Assembly (NCBI GenBank): GCA_937880335.1
Contig: CALFLJ010000104.1
Span: 1-57,158 of the forward strand
Length of the DNA: 57,158 bases
Direction of reading: 5' to 3'
DNA from: an uncultured Succinatimonas sp.
GTDB taxonomy: Bacteria > Pseudomonadota > Gammaproteobacteria > Enterobacterales > Succinivibrionaceae
Part shown: in pieces, positions 1 to 9,358 of the stretch
Layout: every line of letters starts with the position of its first letter
Numbering within the stretch: position 1 is the first letter of the stretch
Notes under the pieces: generated by a model
Database searches by the model: none
What the model saw: only the letters and a program-made list of their open reading frames with translations
Told to the model about the DNA's origin: nothing
Made by a program: the position numbers and the translations under genes

Positions 1-315
1 CTATCGTTACCTTATTGCTAACTTTGCCATCTTCGCTTATTGGAGCTCTGAGAAACAGGTAAGAGCTCTTTCTTTCCCTCCATCTATCCGCCATCTTTAC
101 ATTATATGTGTAGACTAACTTTTGGACTTTACCTTATATTGCAGGCTTATCCACATATACTGCCTAAGATGATTTCTGTTCGTCAGACCAGAGTTTTCAA
201 AGCCACATCTTTAAGCTATCACATCAGAGTGTCCACCTTGTGGTTTACTAAGATTTCCCGTAAGCGGGCATATTCAGGACTTACACCCTATAAAGAGAGC
301 TCATGCTGAGCATAC
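1..315 (-). mobile_element. Group II intron, 5' half (continues beyond the left edge)
   Basis: Read on the minus strand, the segment begins with GTATG at 315-311, close to the group II 5' consensus GUGYG, and then shows the AGGGTGTAAGTCC block typical of domain I of bacterial group II introns. No protein can be read through it. It lies 6 nt after the hairpin of the ilvC terminator and in the same orientation, which is how group IIC introns usually insert. The rest of the intron, including any reverse transcriptase gene, would lie to the left of position 1. The 5' boundary is uncertain by about 12 nt; 303 is the alternative. Confidence 0.7.
56..89. repeat. 34-bp direct repeat, left copy
   Basis: This stretch is identical to the last 34 bases of the window (57125-57158), in the same orientation. 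It lies inside the left group II intron. The two copies diverge immediately on the leftward side (bases 55 and 57124 differ); the rightward side of the second copy is outside the window. Confidence 0.95.
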
Positions 316-316
316 A

Positions 317-347
317 ATAAAGGCGCCTATTATAGAGGCGCCCTTTT
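317..347 (-). terminator. Terminator of ilvC (looks bidirectional)
   Basis: GGCGCC at 322-327 pairs with GGCGCC at 337-342, extended by a T-A pair. On the minus strand it is followed by TTTATT, which suits ilvC ending at 359. On the plus strand it is followed by CTTTTT, so it may work both ways. Confidence 0.8.
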
Positions 348-358
348 TAGGAGTAAAA

Positions 359-1849
359 CTATTTATTGCCTACGGAAACTTCCTTCATTCCCGACATATA
401 GGCGCGTAACTTACGTCCTACGACCTCAATTGGATGGTTACGGATTGCGTCGTTAATACGAATAAGCTCAACATTATCAACGCCGTTATCACCATCTAAC
501 CCCTTACCAAATAAAGATAAGTCAGTCTTAGACATAAAGTCTTTTAAGAGCGGAATTGCGGCATTAGCAAATAAATAGTTACCATATTCAGCAGTATCTG
601 AAATAACAACATTCATTTCATAAAGGCGACGACGTGCAATGGTATTTGCAATTAAAGGTAACTCATGTAGAGACTCGTAGTAAGCAGACTCAGGATATAT
701 ACCGGACTTTGTCATGGTCTCAAAAGCTAATTCAATACCAGCCTTAGCAAAAGCGACCATTAGTATGCCCTTATCGAAATACTCTTGCTCAGTAATCTTT
801 GCATCTGAAACTGGAGCATTTTCAAACTGGCACTTAGCAAAGTTCTCTCTCCATGTGTGAAGATTAACATCACCATTAGCCCAATCTTCCATCATTACAC
901 GAGAGAACTCACCACTCTCAATATCATCCATATGCTTTAAATACAAATCCTTCATTAACTTCTTTAATTCTTCAGCTAAATAGAAGGCTTTAATCTTAGC
1001 TGGATTAGACAAACGGTCTAACATGTTGGTGATACCGCCTTGCTTTAAGGCCTCACATACTGTTTCCCAACCATATTGTAAGAGCTTACATGCATAAGCC
1101 TTATCTAATCCCAATGCAGTTGCATGATCATAAATTAAAACAGTTGCAGCCTGTAAAACGCCACATAAAATTGTCTGCTCACCCATAAGGTCAGACTTAA
1201 CCTCTGCGACAAAGGATGAACGCAAGCAACCGGCACGATCACCACCTAAGCCTGCAGCCCATGCCTTTGCATAAGCCCAACCTTCGCCATTAGGATCATT
1301 CTCAGGGTGAACTGCTAATAAGGTAGGAGTACCGAAACCACGCAAATATTCCTCACGAACCTCTGTACCTGGAGCTTTTGGGGCGACCATTACAACAGTA
1401 AGATCCTTTCTAATCTGCATTCCTAACTCAACAATATTAAAACCGTGAGAATAACCAATGCATGCACCAGCCTTCATTAAAGGCTGAACTGCAGTTATAA
1501 CATTTTCGTGCTGTTTATCAGGAGTTAAATTGATAACTAAATCTGCTGTAGGGATAACCTGCTCATAAGTACCAAATTTAAAACCATTTTCAGTTGCTCG
1601 TTTAAAAGAAGCTCTCTTTTCGTCAATTGCTTCCTGACGCAAAGCATAACTTACATCAAGTCCAGAATCGCGAAGATTTAAGCCCTGGTTTAAACCTTGA
1701 GCGCCACATCCTACGATGACAACCTTTTTGCCCTTAAGGAAGTTGCAACCATCAGAAAATTCGTCGCGAGCCATTAACTCACAACAGCCTAATTGTGCCA
1801 GTTTTTGACGTAAATTCAAAGTATTAAAGTAATTGGTGCCCATTTGCAT
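359..1849 (-). CDS. ilvC: Ketol-acid reductoisomerase (NADP+), long class II form
   Basis: Converts acetolactate or acetohydroxybutyrate to dihydroxy acids in isoleucine, valine and leucine synthesis, in the cytoplasm. The 496-residue protein matches the long enterobacterial form (about 491 residues) end to end, with the nucleotide-binding GCGAQGLNQG near residues 47-56 and the conserved GYSHGFNIVE and GTEVREEY segments. The first ATG (1849) has AAGG only 4 nt upstream; the second, at 1843, is better spaced and gives MGTNYFN, close to E. coli MANYFN, so the true start may be 1843. The gene is divergent from ilvY, the usual arrangement for its activator. No other ilv genes are in the window. 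Identity is certain. Confidence 0.97.
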   Translation of the reverse strand: MQMGTNYFNTLNLRQKLAQLGCCELMARDEFSDGCNFLKGKKVVIVGCGAQGLNQGLNLRDSGLDVSYALRQEAIDEKRASFKRATENGFKFGTYEQVIPTADLVINLTPDKQHENVITAVQPLMKAGACIGYSHGFNIVELGMQIRKDLTVVMVAPKAPGTEVREEYLRGFGTPTLLAVHPENDPNGEGWAYAKAWAAGLGGDRAGCLRSSFVAEVKSDLMGEQTILCGVLQAATVLIYDHATALGLDKAYACKLLQYGWETVCEALKQGGITNMLDRLSNPAKIKAFYLAEELKKLMKDLYLKHMDDIESGEFSRVMMEDWANGDVNLHTWRENFAKCQFENAPVSDAKITEQEYFDKGILMVAFAKAGIELAFETMTKSGIYPESAYYESLHELPLIANTIARRRLYEMNVVISDTAEYGNYLFANAAIPLLKDFMSKTDLSLFGKGLDGDNGVDNVELIRINDAIRNHPIEVVGRKLRAYMSGMKEVSVGNK

Positions 1850-1941
1850 TTTACCTTGCTAAACTAAAATAAAATATTACTAAACTATTGCGTGCTTTCA
1901 ATAATACCAGATTTTTTATAAAATGGCATATAATTTCTTCT

Positions 1942-1962
1942 ATATTGCAATTTATGCAATAT
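1942..1962. promoter_or_regulatory. Likely IlvY operator between ilvC and ilvY
   Basis: A perfect inverted repeat with 8-bp arms, ATATTGCA and TGCAATAT, around a 5-bp spacer. It sits 28 bp before the ilvY start and about 93 bp before ilvC. IlvY of E. coli binds TTGCAA-type inverted repeats in the same intergenic location, so an operator for IlvY is the natural reading; binding itself is inferred. Confidence 0.6.
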
Positions 1963-1989
1963 ATGTCAATTTTTTTAGGAAATTTACCA

Positions 1990-2925
1990 GTGATCGATCT
2001 TAAAGATGCCGCAACATTTTTGCGTCTGTGTGAAACAGAAAACCTAACACGTACTGCTTCTTTATGTAATGTCAGTCCATCAACACTAAGTAGAACTTTA
2101 AATAAATTAGAAAAACAATTGAATGCAAAGTTATGCATACGTGACAAAAAAGGAGTTTATATTACAGATGCAGGAAGGAAATTTGAACTTTTCGCAAGGC
2201 AATCTCTAAATTCTTTTACTCAACTAGAACAAGACCTTAATCAAGGGGCTGAAAATGTTTCAGGAAAATTAACCATTTATTGTTCTGTAACTGCAAGTTA
2301 CCTATTTATACCAAGGATATTAAATGAGCTTCACCTTACAGCGCCCCGTCTTGAGCTTAAACTTGAAACGGGAGATCCTGCAGATGCTCTTTTATACCTT
2401 AAAGACAAGTCTATTGATCTTGTAATTAGTGCATTACCAGCTGAAATTCCTGAGGACATAAGCTTTGTTGATCTTGTTACTTTTCCTTTAGTCCTGTTAA
2501 GTCCCAAGAAACCTCGTTTTAATGTAGGCACCTCTCCAGATACTCCAAATGATAACTTAAATAGAGTTCCATTTATCATGCCAGAAAAAGGACAACTAAG
2601 ATATGAAGTTGAAAAGTATCTTGCTGCTATGGACTATACCCCAAAAATATATGCAGAAATAGCAGGTCATGAAGCGATTGTTAGTATGTGTGGATTAGGG
2701 TTTGGTTTTGCTGTAGTACCAAGACTTGTATACGAAATATCTCCTTTTAAAAACGATGTTACAGTAATAAGAGAACTTCCTTGGTCAAACTTTAGAGTTG
2801 CTTTATGTGCATTAAAATCACATTCCCAAGATAAGAAAATCCAAATTGTATTTGATTTAGTATCCCGCCTTGCTCCAAGTTTCACTCCAGACTTAACAAG
2901 ACGCAGAAATGACTCCGGAATTTAA
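1990..2925 (+). CDS. ilvY: LysR-type activator of ilvC
   Basis: A LysR-family regulator expected to activate ilvC when acetolactate or acetohydroxybutyrate binds. The N-terminal helix-turn-helix includes NVSPSTLSRTLNKLEKQL, very close to E. coli IlvY (HVSPSTLSRQIQRLEEDL), and is followed by a periplasmic-binding-like effector domain. The start is taken as GTG at 1990, with AGGA 9 nt upstream and the N-terminus IDLKDAATFL aligning with IlvY DLRDLKTFL. This gives 311 residues against 297 in E. coli. An in-frame ATG at 1954 would place the coding region over part of the operator palindrome and add residues without counterpart. Divergent position next to ilvC supports the assignment. Confidence 0.9.
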   Translation: MIDLKDAATFLRLCETENLTRTASLCNVSPSTLSRTLNKLEKQLNAKLCIRDKKGVYITDAGRKFELFARQSLNSFTQLEQDLNQGAENVSGKLTIYCSVTASYLFIPRILNELHLTAPRLELKLETGDPADALLYLKDKSIDLVISALPAEIPEDISFVDLVTFPLVLLSPKKPRFNVGTSPDTPNDNLNRVPFIMPEKGQLRYEVEKYLAAMDYTPKIYAEIAGHEAIVSMCGLGFGFAVVPRLVYEISPFKNDVTVIRELPWSNFRVALCALKSHSQDKKIQIVFDLVSRLAPSFTPDLTRRRNDSGI

Positions 2926-3095
2926 AAACTTATGCTTAAGAGTAAATAAATTTAAAGTGTTTTTAATATCATCAAAATAGTTAATTTAAAAAAAGACGAT
3001 TTTCTATAGAAAAAAATACGATCAATATAAAAATATAAGTGAAAATATATACGATATGCTTGATCGCTATTTTTAGGAATTTTGATTTGGAGTAT

Positions 3096-3101
3096 TATAA
3101 T
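3096..3101 (+). promoter_or_regulatory. Candidate -10 element upstream of pgi
   Basis: A perfect TATAAT lies 100 bp before the pgi start, in a 275-bp AT-rich gap. A convincing -35 box at the right distance was not found, so this is a weak call. Confidence 0.3.
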
Positions 3102-3200
3102 TTCTATATTCAAGACATTTGTATCAAGAACAAAGCCAACCTTAGCGTTTTGTAAACTTAAAACAAAAATCAAAATTGTTTTATTGAGGAGATTTTACTC

Positions 3201-4853
3201 ATGTTCCATAACATTAACCCTACCAATACTGTCGCTTGGAAAAAACTAACAGAACACTTTGAAGCAACAAAAAAACGCACTCTTAAAGACTTATTTGCCG
3301 CAGATCCAAAGCGTTTTGAAAACTATTCCCTTTCTTTAGCTAACGGCGATATGGTAGCTGATTTCTCAAAGAATCTCATTGATGAAACTACCTTAAAACT
3401 CCTTCTTGAGTTAGCAGAGGAAACAAAACTTCAAGAAAATATTGAAGCTATGTTTAAAGCAGAAAAGATTAACAGAACAGAAAATCGAGCTGTACTTCAT
3501 ACTGCTTTAAGAGACTTTTCTGGCAATTCTGTCATGCTTGATGGCGTTGATGTTATGCAGGACGTTCGTGCTGTCCAAGCAAAAATGAAATCATTCTGTG
3601 ATCGTGTCATTTCAGGAGATTGGAAAGGTTACACCGGTAAAGAGATTACCGATGTAGTAAACATCGGAATTGGCGGCTCTGACTTAGGTCCATGCATGAT
3701 CACAGCTGCATTAACCCCTTATCACAGCAGACTAAATGTTCATTTTGTATCAAATATTGATGGAACCCAAATTTGTGAGGTTTTAAAAACTGTAGATCCA
3801 GAAACAACATTATTCTTAATTGCATCCAAAACTTTCACGACTTTAGAAACAATGACAAATGCTCATACAGCTCGTGATTGGTTCTTAAAAAGTGCAAAAG
3901 ATGTTAAACATGTAGCAAAACACTTTGTTGCACTATCAACTAATACCAAAGGTGTAGCTGAGTTTGGTATTGATACTGACAATATGTTTGAGTTCTGGGA
4001 TTGGGTAGGTGGAAGATACTCTTCCTGGTCTGCTATTGGATTATCCATTGCATTAGCATGTGGGTATGACAATTTCGAAGCTTTCCTTAAGGGTGGTTAT
4101 GAATACGACTGCTACTTCAGAAACACCCCTCTTGATAAGAATCTTTCTGTAATATTAGCCTTAATTGGTATTTGGTATAACAATTTTTATCATTTTGAGA
4201 CTGAAGCAATTCTACCTTATGATCAATATATGTATAGATTCCCAGCCTACTTCCAGCAAGGAAATATGGAATCTAATGGTAAGTATGTTGATCGTCTTGG
4301 TAATAAGGTTGACTATGAAACTGGTCCTATCATCTGGGGCGAACCTGGCACTAATGGGCAACATGCCTTCTATCAGTTAATTCATCAAGGAACTAAAATT
4401 ATTCCTTGCGACTTTATTGCCCCTGCACGCACCCACAATCCAGTAGGTGACCACCATGTAAAGCTTCTTTCAAACTTCTTTGCACAGACAGAAGCCTTAG
4501 CTTTTGGCAAGAGTAAGGAACAAGTAGAACAGGAATTCTTAGCTAAAGGAAAGTCTTTAGACGAGATTAAGGATATTGTTCCTTTTAAGGTATTTGAAGG
4601 AAATCGTCCAACAAATTCTTTCTTAGTAAAAGAAATTACACCTCGTACCTTAGGCATGTTAGTTGCCATGTATGAACATAAGATTTTCACTCAAGGCTCA
4701 ATTTTAAATATCTATACATTCGATCAATGGGGGGTTGAATTAGGTAAACAATTAGCCATGAAGATTATTCCTGAACTTGAAAACGAGGAAATCATTTCTT
4801 CTCACGACAGTTCAACAAACGGCTTAATCAATGCTTATAAATCTCTCAAATAA
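3201..4853 (+). CDS. pgi: Glucose-6-phosphate isomerase
   Basis: Interconverts glucose 6-phosphate and fructose 6-phosphate in glycolysis and gluconeogenesis; cytoplasmic. At 550 residues it matches E. coli Pgi (549). Visible landmarks are the sugar-phosphate site IGIGGSDLGPCM, the family signature DWVGGRYSSWSAIGLSIA, and GQHAFYQLIHQGT. The ATG at 3201 has GAGGAG about 10 nt upstream. The gene stands alone, with a strong terminator immediately downstream. Confidence 0.98.
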   Translation: MFHNINPTNTVAWKKLTEHFEATKKRTLKDLFAADPKRFENYSLSLANGDMVADFSKNLIDETTLKLLLELAEETKLQENIEAMFKAEKINRTENRAVLHTALRDFSGNSVMLDGVDVMQDVRAVQAKMKSFCDRVISGDWKGYTGKEITDVVNIGIGGSDLGPCMITAALTPYHSRLNVHFVSNIDGTQICEVLKTVDPETTLFLIASKTFTTLETMTNAHTARDWFLKSAKDVKHVAKHFVALSTNTKGVAEFGIDTDNMFEFWDWVGGRYSSWSAIGLSIALACGYDNFEAFLKGGYEYDCYFRNTPLDKNLSVILALIGIWYNNFYHFETEAILPYDQYMYRFPAYFQQGNMESNGKYVDRLGNKVDYETGPIIWGEPGTNGQHAFYQLIHQGTKIIPCDFIAPARTHNPVGDHHVKLLSNFFAQTEALAFGKSKEQVEQEFLAKGKSLDEIKDIVPFKVFEGNRPTNSFLVKEITPRTLGMLVAMYEHKIFTQGSILNIYTFDQWGVELGKQLAMKIIPELENEEIISSHDSSTNGLINAYKSLK

Positions 4854-4880
4854 TATAGAGTTATAAGCTCTTTTACATTT

Positions 4881-4920
4881 GCCCCCACTATCAGCTAATG
4901 ATAATGGGGGCTTTAAATTT
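4881..4920 (+). terminator. Terminator of pgi
   Basis: GCCCCCA at 4881-4887 pairs with TGGGGGC at 4905-4911, and an inner TATCA/TGATA stem extends it; TTTAAATTT follows. It lies 28 bp after the pgi stop. Confidence 0.85.
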
Positions 4921-5020
4921 ATCCTTTAATCATTATTTTCAATTTTTTTTATTTAAATTAAAATTCTATAACTTCCTACAACTATTAAATATCTTAAAAA
5001 TAACAGATAGGTTTCATATC

Positions 5021-8000
5021 ATGCTCGATCAAAGCCTTGCTTATATCCCCTTACATTTACACTCTTGTTATTCGATAAATGATGGATTACAAAATGTAGG
5101 CCCGATAGTAAAACAAGCGGCTAAACTAGGCTTTCCGGCTTTGGCTGTTACTGATTTTAACAATATGGCAGGCTTTGTAAGGTTTTACAGTTCTTGTAAG
5201 GCTGCTGGAATAAAACCTATCATGGGAGCAGACCTTCAAGTTAAGGAAAACACTCGTCCTGGTGAGCCTACTAAAATATTCACAGTAACATTACTTGCAA
5301 TGGATCGTGTAGGAAAACAAAACCTTTATGATATATTATCTGATGCATGGATAAACACTGCTTCCCCAGATATAGATGAGGTTGCCTGTACTGTATCAGA
5401 TCTTGCAAAATACTCAGAAGGCATTATTTTACTGAATGGATTTCGTGGCGATATCGCACAATTCCTAAGAGAAGATAATCGAAAAGAGCTTGAGGAACGC
5501 TTAAACTTTTACAAAAAAAACTACCCAAATCGTTTCTGCTTTGAAATTACAAGAACAAAACGACAAGGGGAGAGCGAGTTTGAACAAGCTGCTTTAGATT
5601 TATGTGTAAAGCATGGTTTTTTCCCTGTTGCAACTAACGATACTCGTTTTCTACATGGTCCTAAGAACATACCTGAAGACGGTTTATCAGACTATTACGT
5701 TCACGATATTAGAGTAGCAATCCAAAAAGGAGTGCAAAAAGGAAATAGAGATTTAGCGCGCATCTACTCAGATGAACAATATCTTAGATCCCCACAAGAA
5801 ATGGAAGAATTATTTAAAGATCTTCCAGAAGCTTTAGCAAATAGTAGAGCCATTGCAGCTCGTTGTAATGTCGATATAGAACTTGATCACCCTCGTCTGC
5901 CTCATTATGACACAGGAGATATGTCAACAGCAGATTATCTTCGTATGGCTGCACACCAGGGACTTGATAAAAGACTTCAATTCCTTTTTCCCGATGAAAA
6001 AACACGTGAAGAAAAAAGACCTATTTATGAAGAACGCCTTAATGTAGAGCTTGATGTAATTATCAACATGGACTTTCCAGGTTACTTCCTTATCGTTATG
6101 GAATTTATTCAATGGTCAAAAGAGCATGGCGTTCCGGTAGGCCCAGGAAGAGGATCTGGCGGAGGCTCTCTTGTAGCATATGCTCTTACTATTACCGATT
6201 TTGATCCTTTAAGATTTGATCTTCTCTTTGAAAGATTTTTAAATCCAGAACGTGTTTCAATGCCAGACTTTGACGTAGATTTCTGCCAGAGAAAACGCTA
6301 CAAAACCTTACAACATGTAGTAGACCATTACGGAAGAAATGCTGTATCACAAATCGCAGCTTTCGGAACTCTTGCTCCAAAAGCTGCTATTCAAGGAGTT
6401 GGTCGTGCGATCGGAGTACCTTTAGGGCAAGTGCGTCGAGTAGCCGGATTTATTCCAGAAACACCAGGAGTTTCATTCAATGATTGCTTAGGAATTGATA
6501 AGAAAGGCAACCCTTGTGAAAGTGTAGCACCAGACTTTCTGCAATTTTTTAATCAAGCCAAAATTGACGATGATAAAGAGACTATTGAGCTTATAAACGT
6601 TTCCAGACGTCTTGAGGGAGTTATAAGAAGTATTGGAAAACACGCCGCTGGTGTTGTTATCTCTCCAACTCGAATTGCTGAATTTGCGCCCCTCATGCTT
6701 GATTCTGACGGCAATCCTATAACTCAATATGATAAAAAAGATGTTGAACATGCAGGACTTGTTAAGTTTGACTTTCTTGGCCTTACAACTCTCACAATCA
6801 TAGATGATGCAAAAGAGATGATTGATGTAAGACGAAAAAGGGAGGGGAAACCACCTTTAAATATTGCAGCCATCCCCTATGAGGATGAGGCATCCTATGA
6901 AATGATTCAGCAAACAGAAACTACCGCAGTATTCCAGCTTGAATCTACAGGCATGCGTAAACTTATAGGTCAAATGAAGCCAGATCGCTTTGACGACTTA
7001 ATTGCTCTTGTAGCACTATATCGACCAGGACCAATTAAATCTGGCATGGTGGATCACTTTGTGCAAAGAAAACATGGGTTTGAGGAAGTAAGTTATCCAC
7101 TACCTGAAGCTCAAGATCTTGATCTAAAACCTATTTTAGATTCAACATATGGAGTTATTGTTTACCAAGAACAGGTAATGCAAATAGCTCAGGTGCTAGC
7201 TGGCTACTCTTTAGGTGGCGCTGATATTCTAAGACGAGCAATGGGAAAGAAAATTCCTGCGGAGATGGCTGCACAACGAGATGTTTTCTTACATGGTTGC
7301 CAGAAAAAAAATAAAGATGGTGACGTATGCATGAAAATATTCGCCCAGGTTGAGATGTTCGCCGCTTATGGATTTAATAAATCTCACTCTGCAGCGTATG
7401 CTTTAGTTGCTTGGTGGACTTTATGGTTGAAAGTCCATTATCCTGCAGAATTTCTTGCTGCGATGATGACTGCAGATTGTCTCAAAACTGAAAAACTAAT
7501 AGCTTATATTGGAGAATGCCACAGGCTAGGAGTTAATGTAAATCCGCCTGACGTTAATTCTGGAAAATACTTCTTTGGTGTAAATGAAAAAGGAGACGTT
7601 GTTTATGGTTTCTCTGCTATCAAAGGTATAGGTTATAAAGTAGTTGGTAGACTTGCTGAAGAACGTGAAGCGAACGGACCTTATACAGATATTTTTGATT
7701 TCACTGTACGTGTAGGAACAAAGTTTATTTCTAAAGGAACCCTTGAAGCTCTTGTTAAAAGTGGTGCTTTAGACAGTATTGGTCCTGATCGTGCAACCTT
7801 AATGGAAAGTGTTCCCCGTGCCATAAAATATGCAATACAGTCTGAAAATGATCAAAGCACAGGACAATGTGATCTATTTGCATTAATGGATGACACTAAA
7901 CTAAAGCCTTCCTATGTAAAGGTCAAACCTTGGTCTGACAAACTAAGATTGCACTACGAAAAAGCTCTTTTAGGATTATACCTATCAGGACACCCTATTG

Positions 8001-8692
8001 ATTCTTATCGCAATGAACTATATCAATATTGTGGTACCACTACTTTAAGCAATATGATACCAGGAACACCTGATAGCCCAAGCTCAGTAAAAGTTGCGGG
8101 AGTTGTCATCTCACATATGGTAAGAATTTCAAATCGCGATGGTGCTAAATATTTTGTAATTGCTCTTGATGATGGTACGTCAACCTTTGAAACAATGGTC
8201 TTTGGTCGTCCCGCTGAACAATTTAATCAAATTTTAAAAGAAAAAGAACGTGAGCTTGATAGACGGAAAAAATCAAATCCGAACGAAACTATAATTGCCT
8301 CTCCGCTTATTATCATTGTTGATGGCCTTTTAACTTTAGGAGAAGATGGCAGTCAAAGAATGCGCGTACGCAATATAGAATCTTTGGCAAATCTAAGAAT
8401 GTTAAAAGCAAAACATCTTACTTTAAACTTTACTAAATCATCTCTACAACAAAATTTTAAACTTATAGATGAAACAATTTTAAGAAACAGAATAGAGAGA
8501 AGAGAATTAATAGAGCAGAAACGTTATGCAGAAAATCCCGAAGAGGTTGCTCATGGATGCGACCTTACTTTAATTATTGACAATATGTTAATGAAGCTTC
8601 ACTCGGACAAGTATCTTTACCTGGCCACTGAAGATCTTATAGATGGTATAAGAGATGTGGCCGGGCTTAATAGTGTAAAAGTTAGCTATTAA
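5021..8692 (+). CDS. dnaE: DNA polymerase III alpha subunit
   Basis: Catalytic subunit of the replicative polymerase. Domains in order are an N-terminal PHP domain (IPLHLHSCYSINDGL), the polymerase core with PDFDVDFC near residues 415-422 (D416 and D418 align with the catalytic aspartates 401 and 403 of E. coli) and LRRAMGKK, then helix-hairpin-helix and OB-fold regions. The start is ATG 5021, because MLDQSLAYIPLHLHS aligns with the E. coli N-terminus; the frame is open for another 41 codons upstream, but these are AT-rich and lack counterpart. The protein has 1223 residues against 1160 in E. coli. Its stop overlaps the end of the convergent transferase gene by 11 bp. Confidence 0.97.
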   Translation: MLDQSLAYIPLHLHSCYSINDGLQNVGPIVKQAAKLGFPALAVTDFNNMAGFVRFYSSCKAAGIKPIMGADLQVKENTRPGEPTKIFTVTLLAMDRVGKQNLYDILSDAWINTASPDIDEVACTVSDLAKYSEGIILLNGFRGDIAQFLREDNRKELEERLNFYKKNYPNRFCFEITRTKRQGESEFEQAALDLCVKHGFFPVATNDTRFLHGPKNIPEDGLSDYYVHDIRVAIQKGVQKGNRDLARIYSDEQYLRSPQEMEELFKDLPEALANSRAIAARCNVDIELDHPRLPHYDTGDMSTADYLRMAAHQGLDKRLQFLFPDEKTREEKRPIYEERLNVELDVIINMDFPGYFLIVMEFIQWSKEHGVPVGPGRGSGGGSLVAYALTITDFDPLRFDLLFERFLNPERVSMPDFDVDFCQRKRYKTLQHVVDHYGRNAVSQIAAFGTLAPKAAIQGVGRAIGVPLGQVRRVAGFIPETPGVSFNDCLGIDKKGNPCESVAPDFLQFFNQAKIDDDKETIELINVSRRLEGVIRSIGKHAAGVVISPTRIAEFAPLMLDSDGNPITQYDKKDVEHAGLVKFDFLGLTTLTIIDDAKEMIDVRRKREGKPPLNIAAIPYEDEASYEMIQQTETTAVFQLESTGMRKLIGQMKPDRFDDLIALVALYRPGPIKSGMVDHFVQRKHGFEEVSYPLPEAQDLDLKPILDSTYGVIVYQEQVMQIAQVLAGYSLGGADILRRAMGKKIPAEMAAQRDVFLHGCQKKNKDGDVCMKIFAQVEMFAAYGFNKSHSAAYALVAWWTLWLKVHYPAEFLAAMMTADCLKTEKLIAYIGECHRLGVNVNPPDVNSGKYFFGVNEKGDVVYGFSAIKGIGYKVVGRLAEEREANGPYTDIFDFTVRVGTKFISKGTLEALVKSGALDSIGPDRATLMESVPRAIKYAIQSENDQSTGQCDLFALMDDTKLKPSYVKVKPWSDKLRLHYEKALLGLYLSGHPIDSYRNELYQYCGTTTLSNMIPGTPDSPSSVKVAGVVISHMVRISNRDGAKYFVIALDDGTSTFETMVFGRPAEQFNQILKEKERELDRRKKSNPNETIIASPLIIIVDGLLTLGEDGSQRMRVRNIESLANLRMLKAKHLTLNFTKSSLQQNFKLIDETILRNRIERRELIEQKRYAENPEEVAHGCDLTLIIDNMLMKLHSDKYLYLATEDLIDGIRDVAGLNSVKVSY

Positions 8693-9356
8693 CTAAAAAA
8701 ATTTGAGGGTCTGCTAATTCTATCTTGTGAAATTGCTGTCCTTTAAAAAGAAAGGTATCCTCAAGATCGTCGCTTAGCGGTATAAATAAAGAAATAATTA
8801 GTTTTAAATCATCTCTGAAATATTGCAACACCTTACCTCTTTGAAGTGTTGCATATTTGACTTTTTTTTCTTCAGGAAAAATTTTTACAAAATGTAAACC
8901 GCTTAATCCCTCTCCACTTGCTTTTAATACAGCCTCTCGTATAGTCCAAAATCTAGTAAATAAAACTTCTTTATTTTCTGCTCCTTTTAACGCATTCACC
9001 TCGTTTTCAGACAAAAATCTTTCCCATAAATCCTCTTTAGTGTTCCTCAAAACCTCAAGGTCGATTCCAATTACCTCAGAGCTTAAAACTAAACCAATCA
9101 TATCTTTGGTATGGGAAATATTAAAATTAGGCAAACATTCATCTAAAAAAAATGGCTTTCCATGTTCATTTTTGCAAATTTGTGGAAATTCATTTATTTG
9201 ATAAAAAGTTTTTAATGCTTCAAATAATAAAGCTCTACCTGCAAGGAAACTATTCCTTCTCCCTGGAGCAAATGATAACGCTCTTTGATGAAAAATATTC
9301 GGCAGTAAAGAGAAGCTAGCTTCAAGATCCTCAATTTTAGCTAAAATTAGCTTCAT
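8682..9356 (-). CDS. 4'-phosphopantetheinyl transferase (AcpT/Sfp superfamily)
   Basis: Transfers the phosphopantetheine arm of coenzyme A to a serine of carrier proteins. The 224-residue protein shows the family signatures: NISHT, the magnesium-binding IGIDLE, and FWTIREAVLKASGEGL (the WxxKEA(xxK) motif, here with R-E-A). The length and lack of a secondary-metabolite cluster favour an AcpT-like role rather than a dedicated Sfp. It lies 2 nt after the upstream membrane-protein gene and is probably cotranscribed with it. Its 3' end overlaps dnaE convergently. Which carrier protein it serves cannot be told from the sequence. Confidence 0.85.
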   Translation of the reverse strand: MKLILAKIEDLEASFSLLPNIFHQRALSFAPGRRNSFLAGRALLFEALKTFYQINEFPQICKNEHGKPFFLDECLPNFNISHTKDMIGLVLSSEVIGIDLEVLRNTKEDLWERFLSENEVNALKGAENKEVLFTRFWTIREAVLKASGEGLSGLHFVKIFPEEKKVKYATLQRGKVLQYFRDDLKLIISLFIPLSDDLEDTFLFKGQQFHKIELADPQIFLVNS

Positions 9357-9358
9357 TA

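Noticed and set aside
106..309. A 67-codon plus-strand reading frame at the left edge
   Set aside because: It lies inside the group II intron on the opposite strand, has no ribosome site and no protein-like composition.
2952..3173. A 73-codon minus-strand frame between ilvY and pgi
   Set aside because: Low-complexity composition rich in Ile, Phe and Tyr, as expected of AT-rich non-coding DNA; no ribosome site.
4898..5020. A 41-codon upstream extension of dnaE
   Set aside because: The added residues are from AT-rich leader DNA next to the pgi terminator, and ATG 5021 fits the conserved N-terminus.
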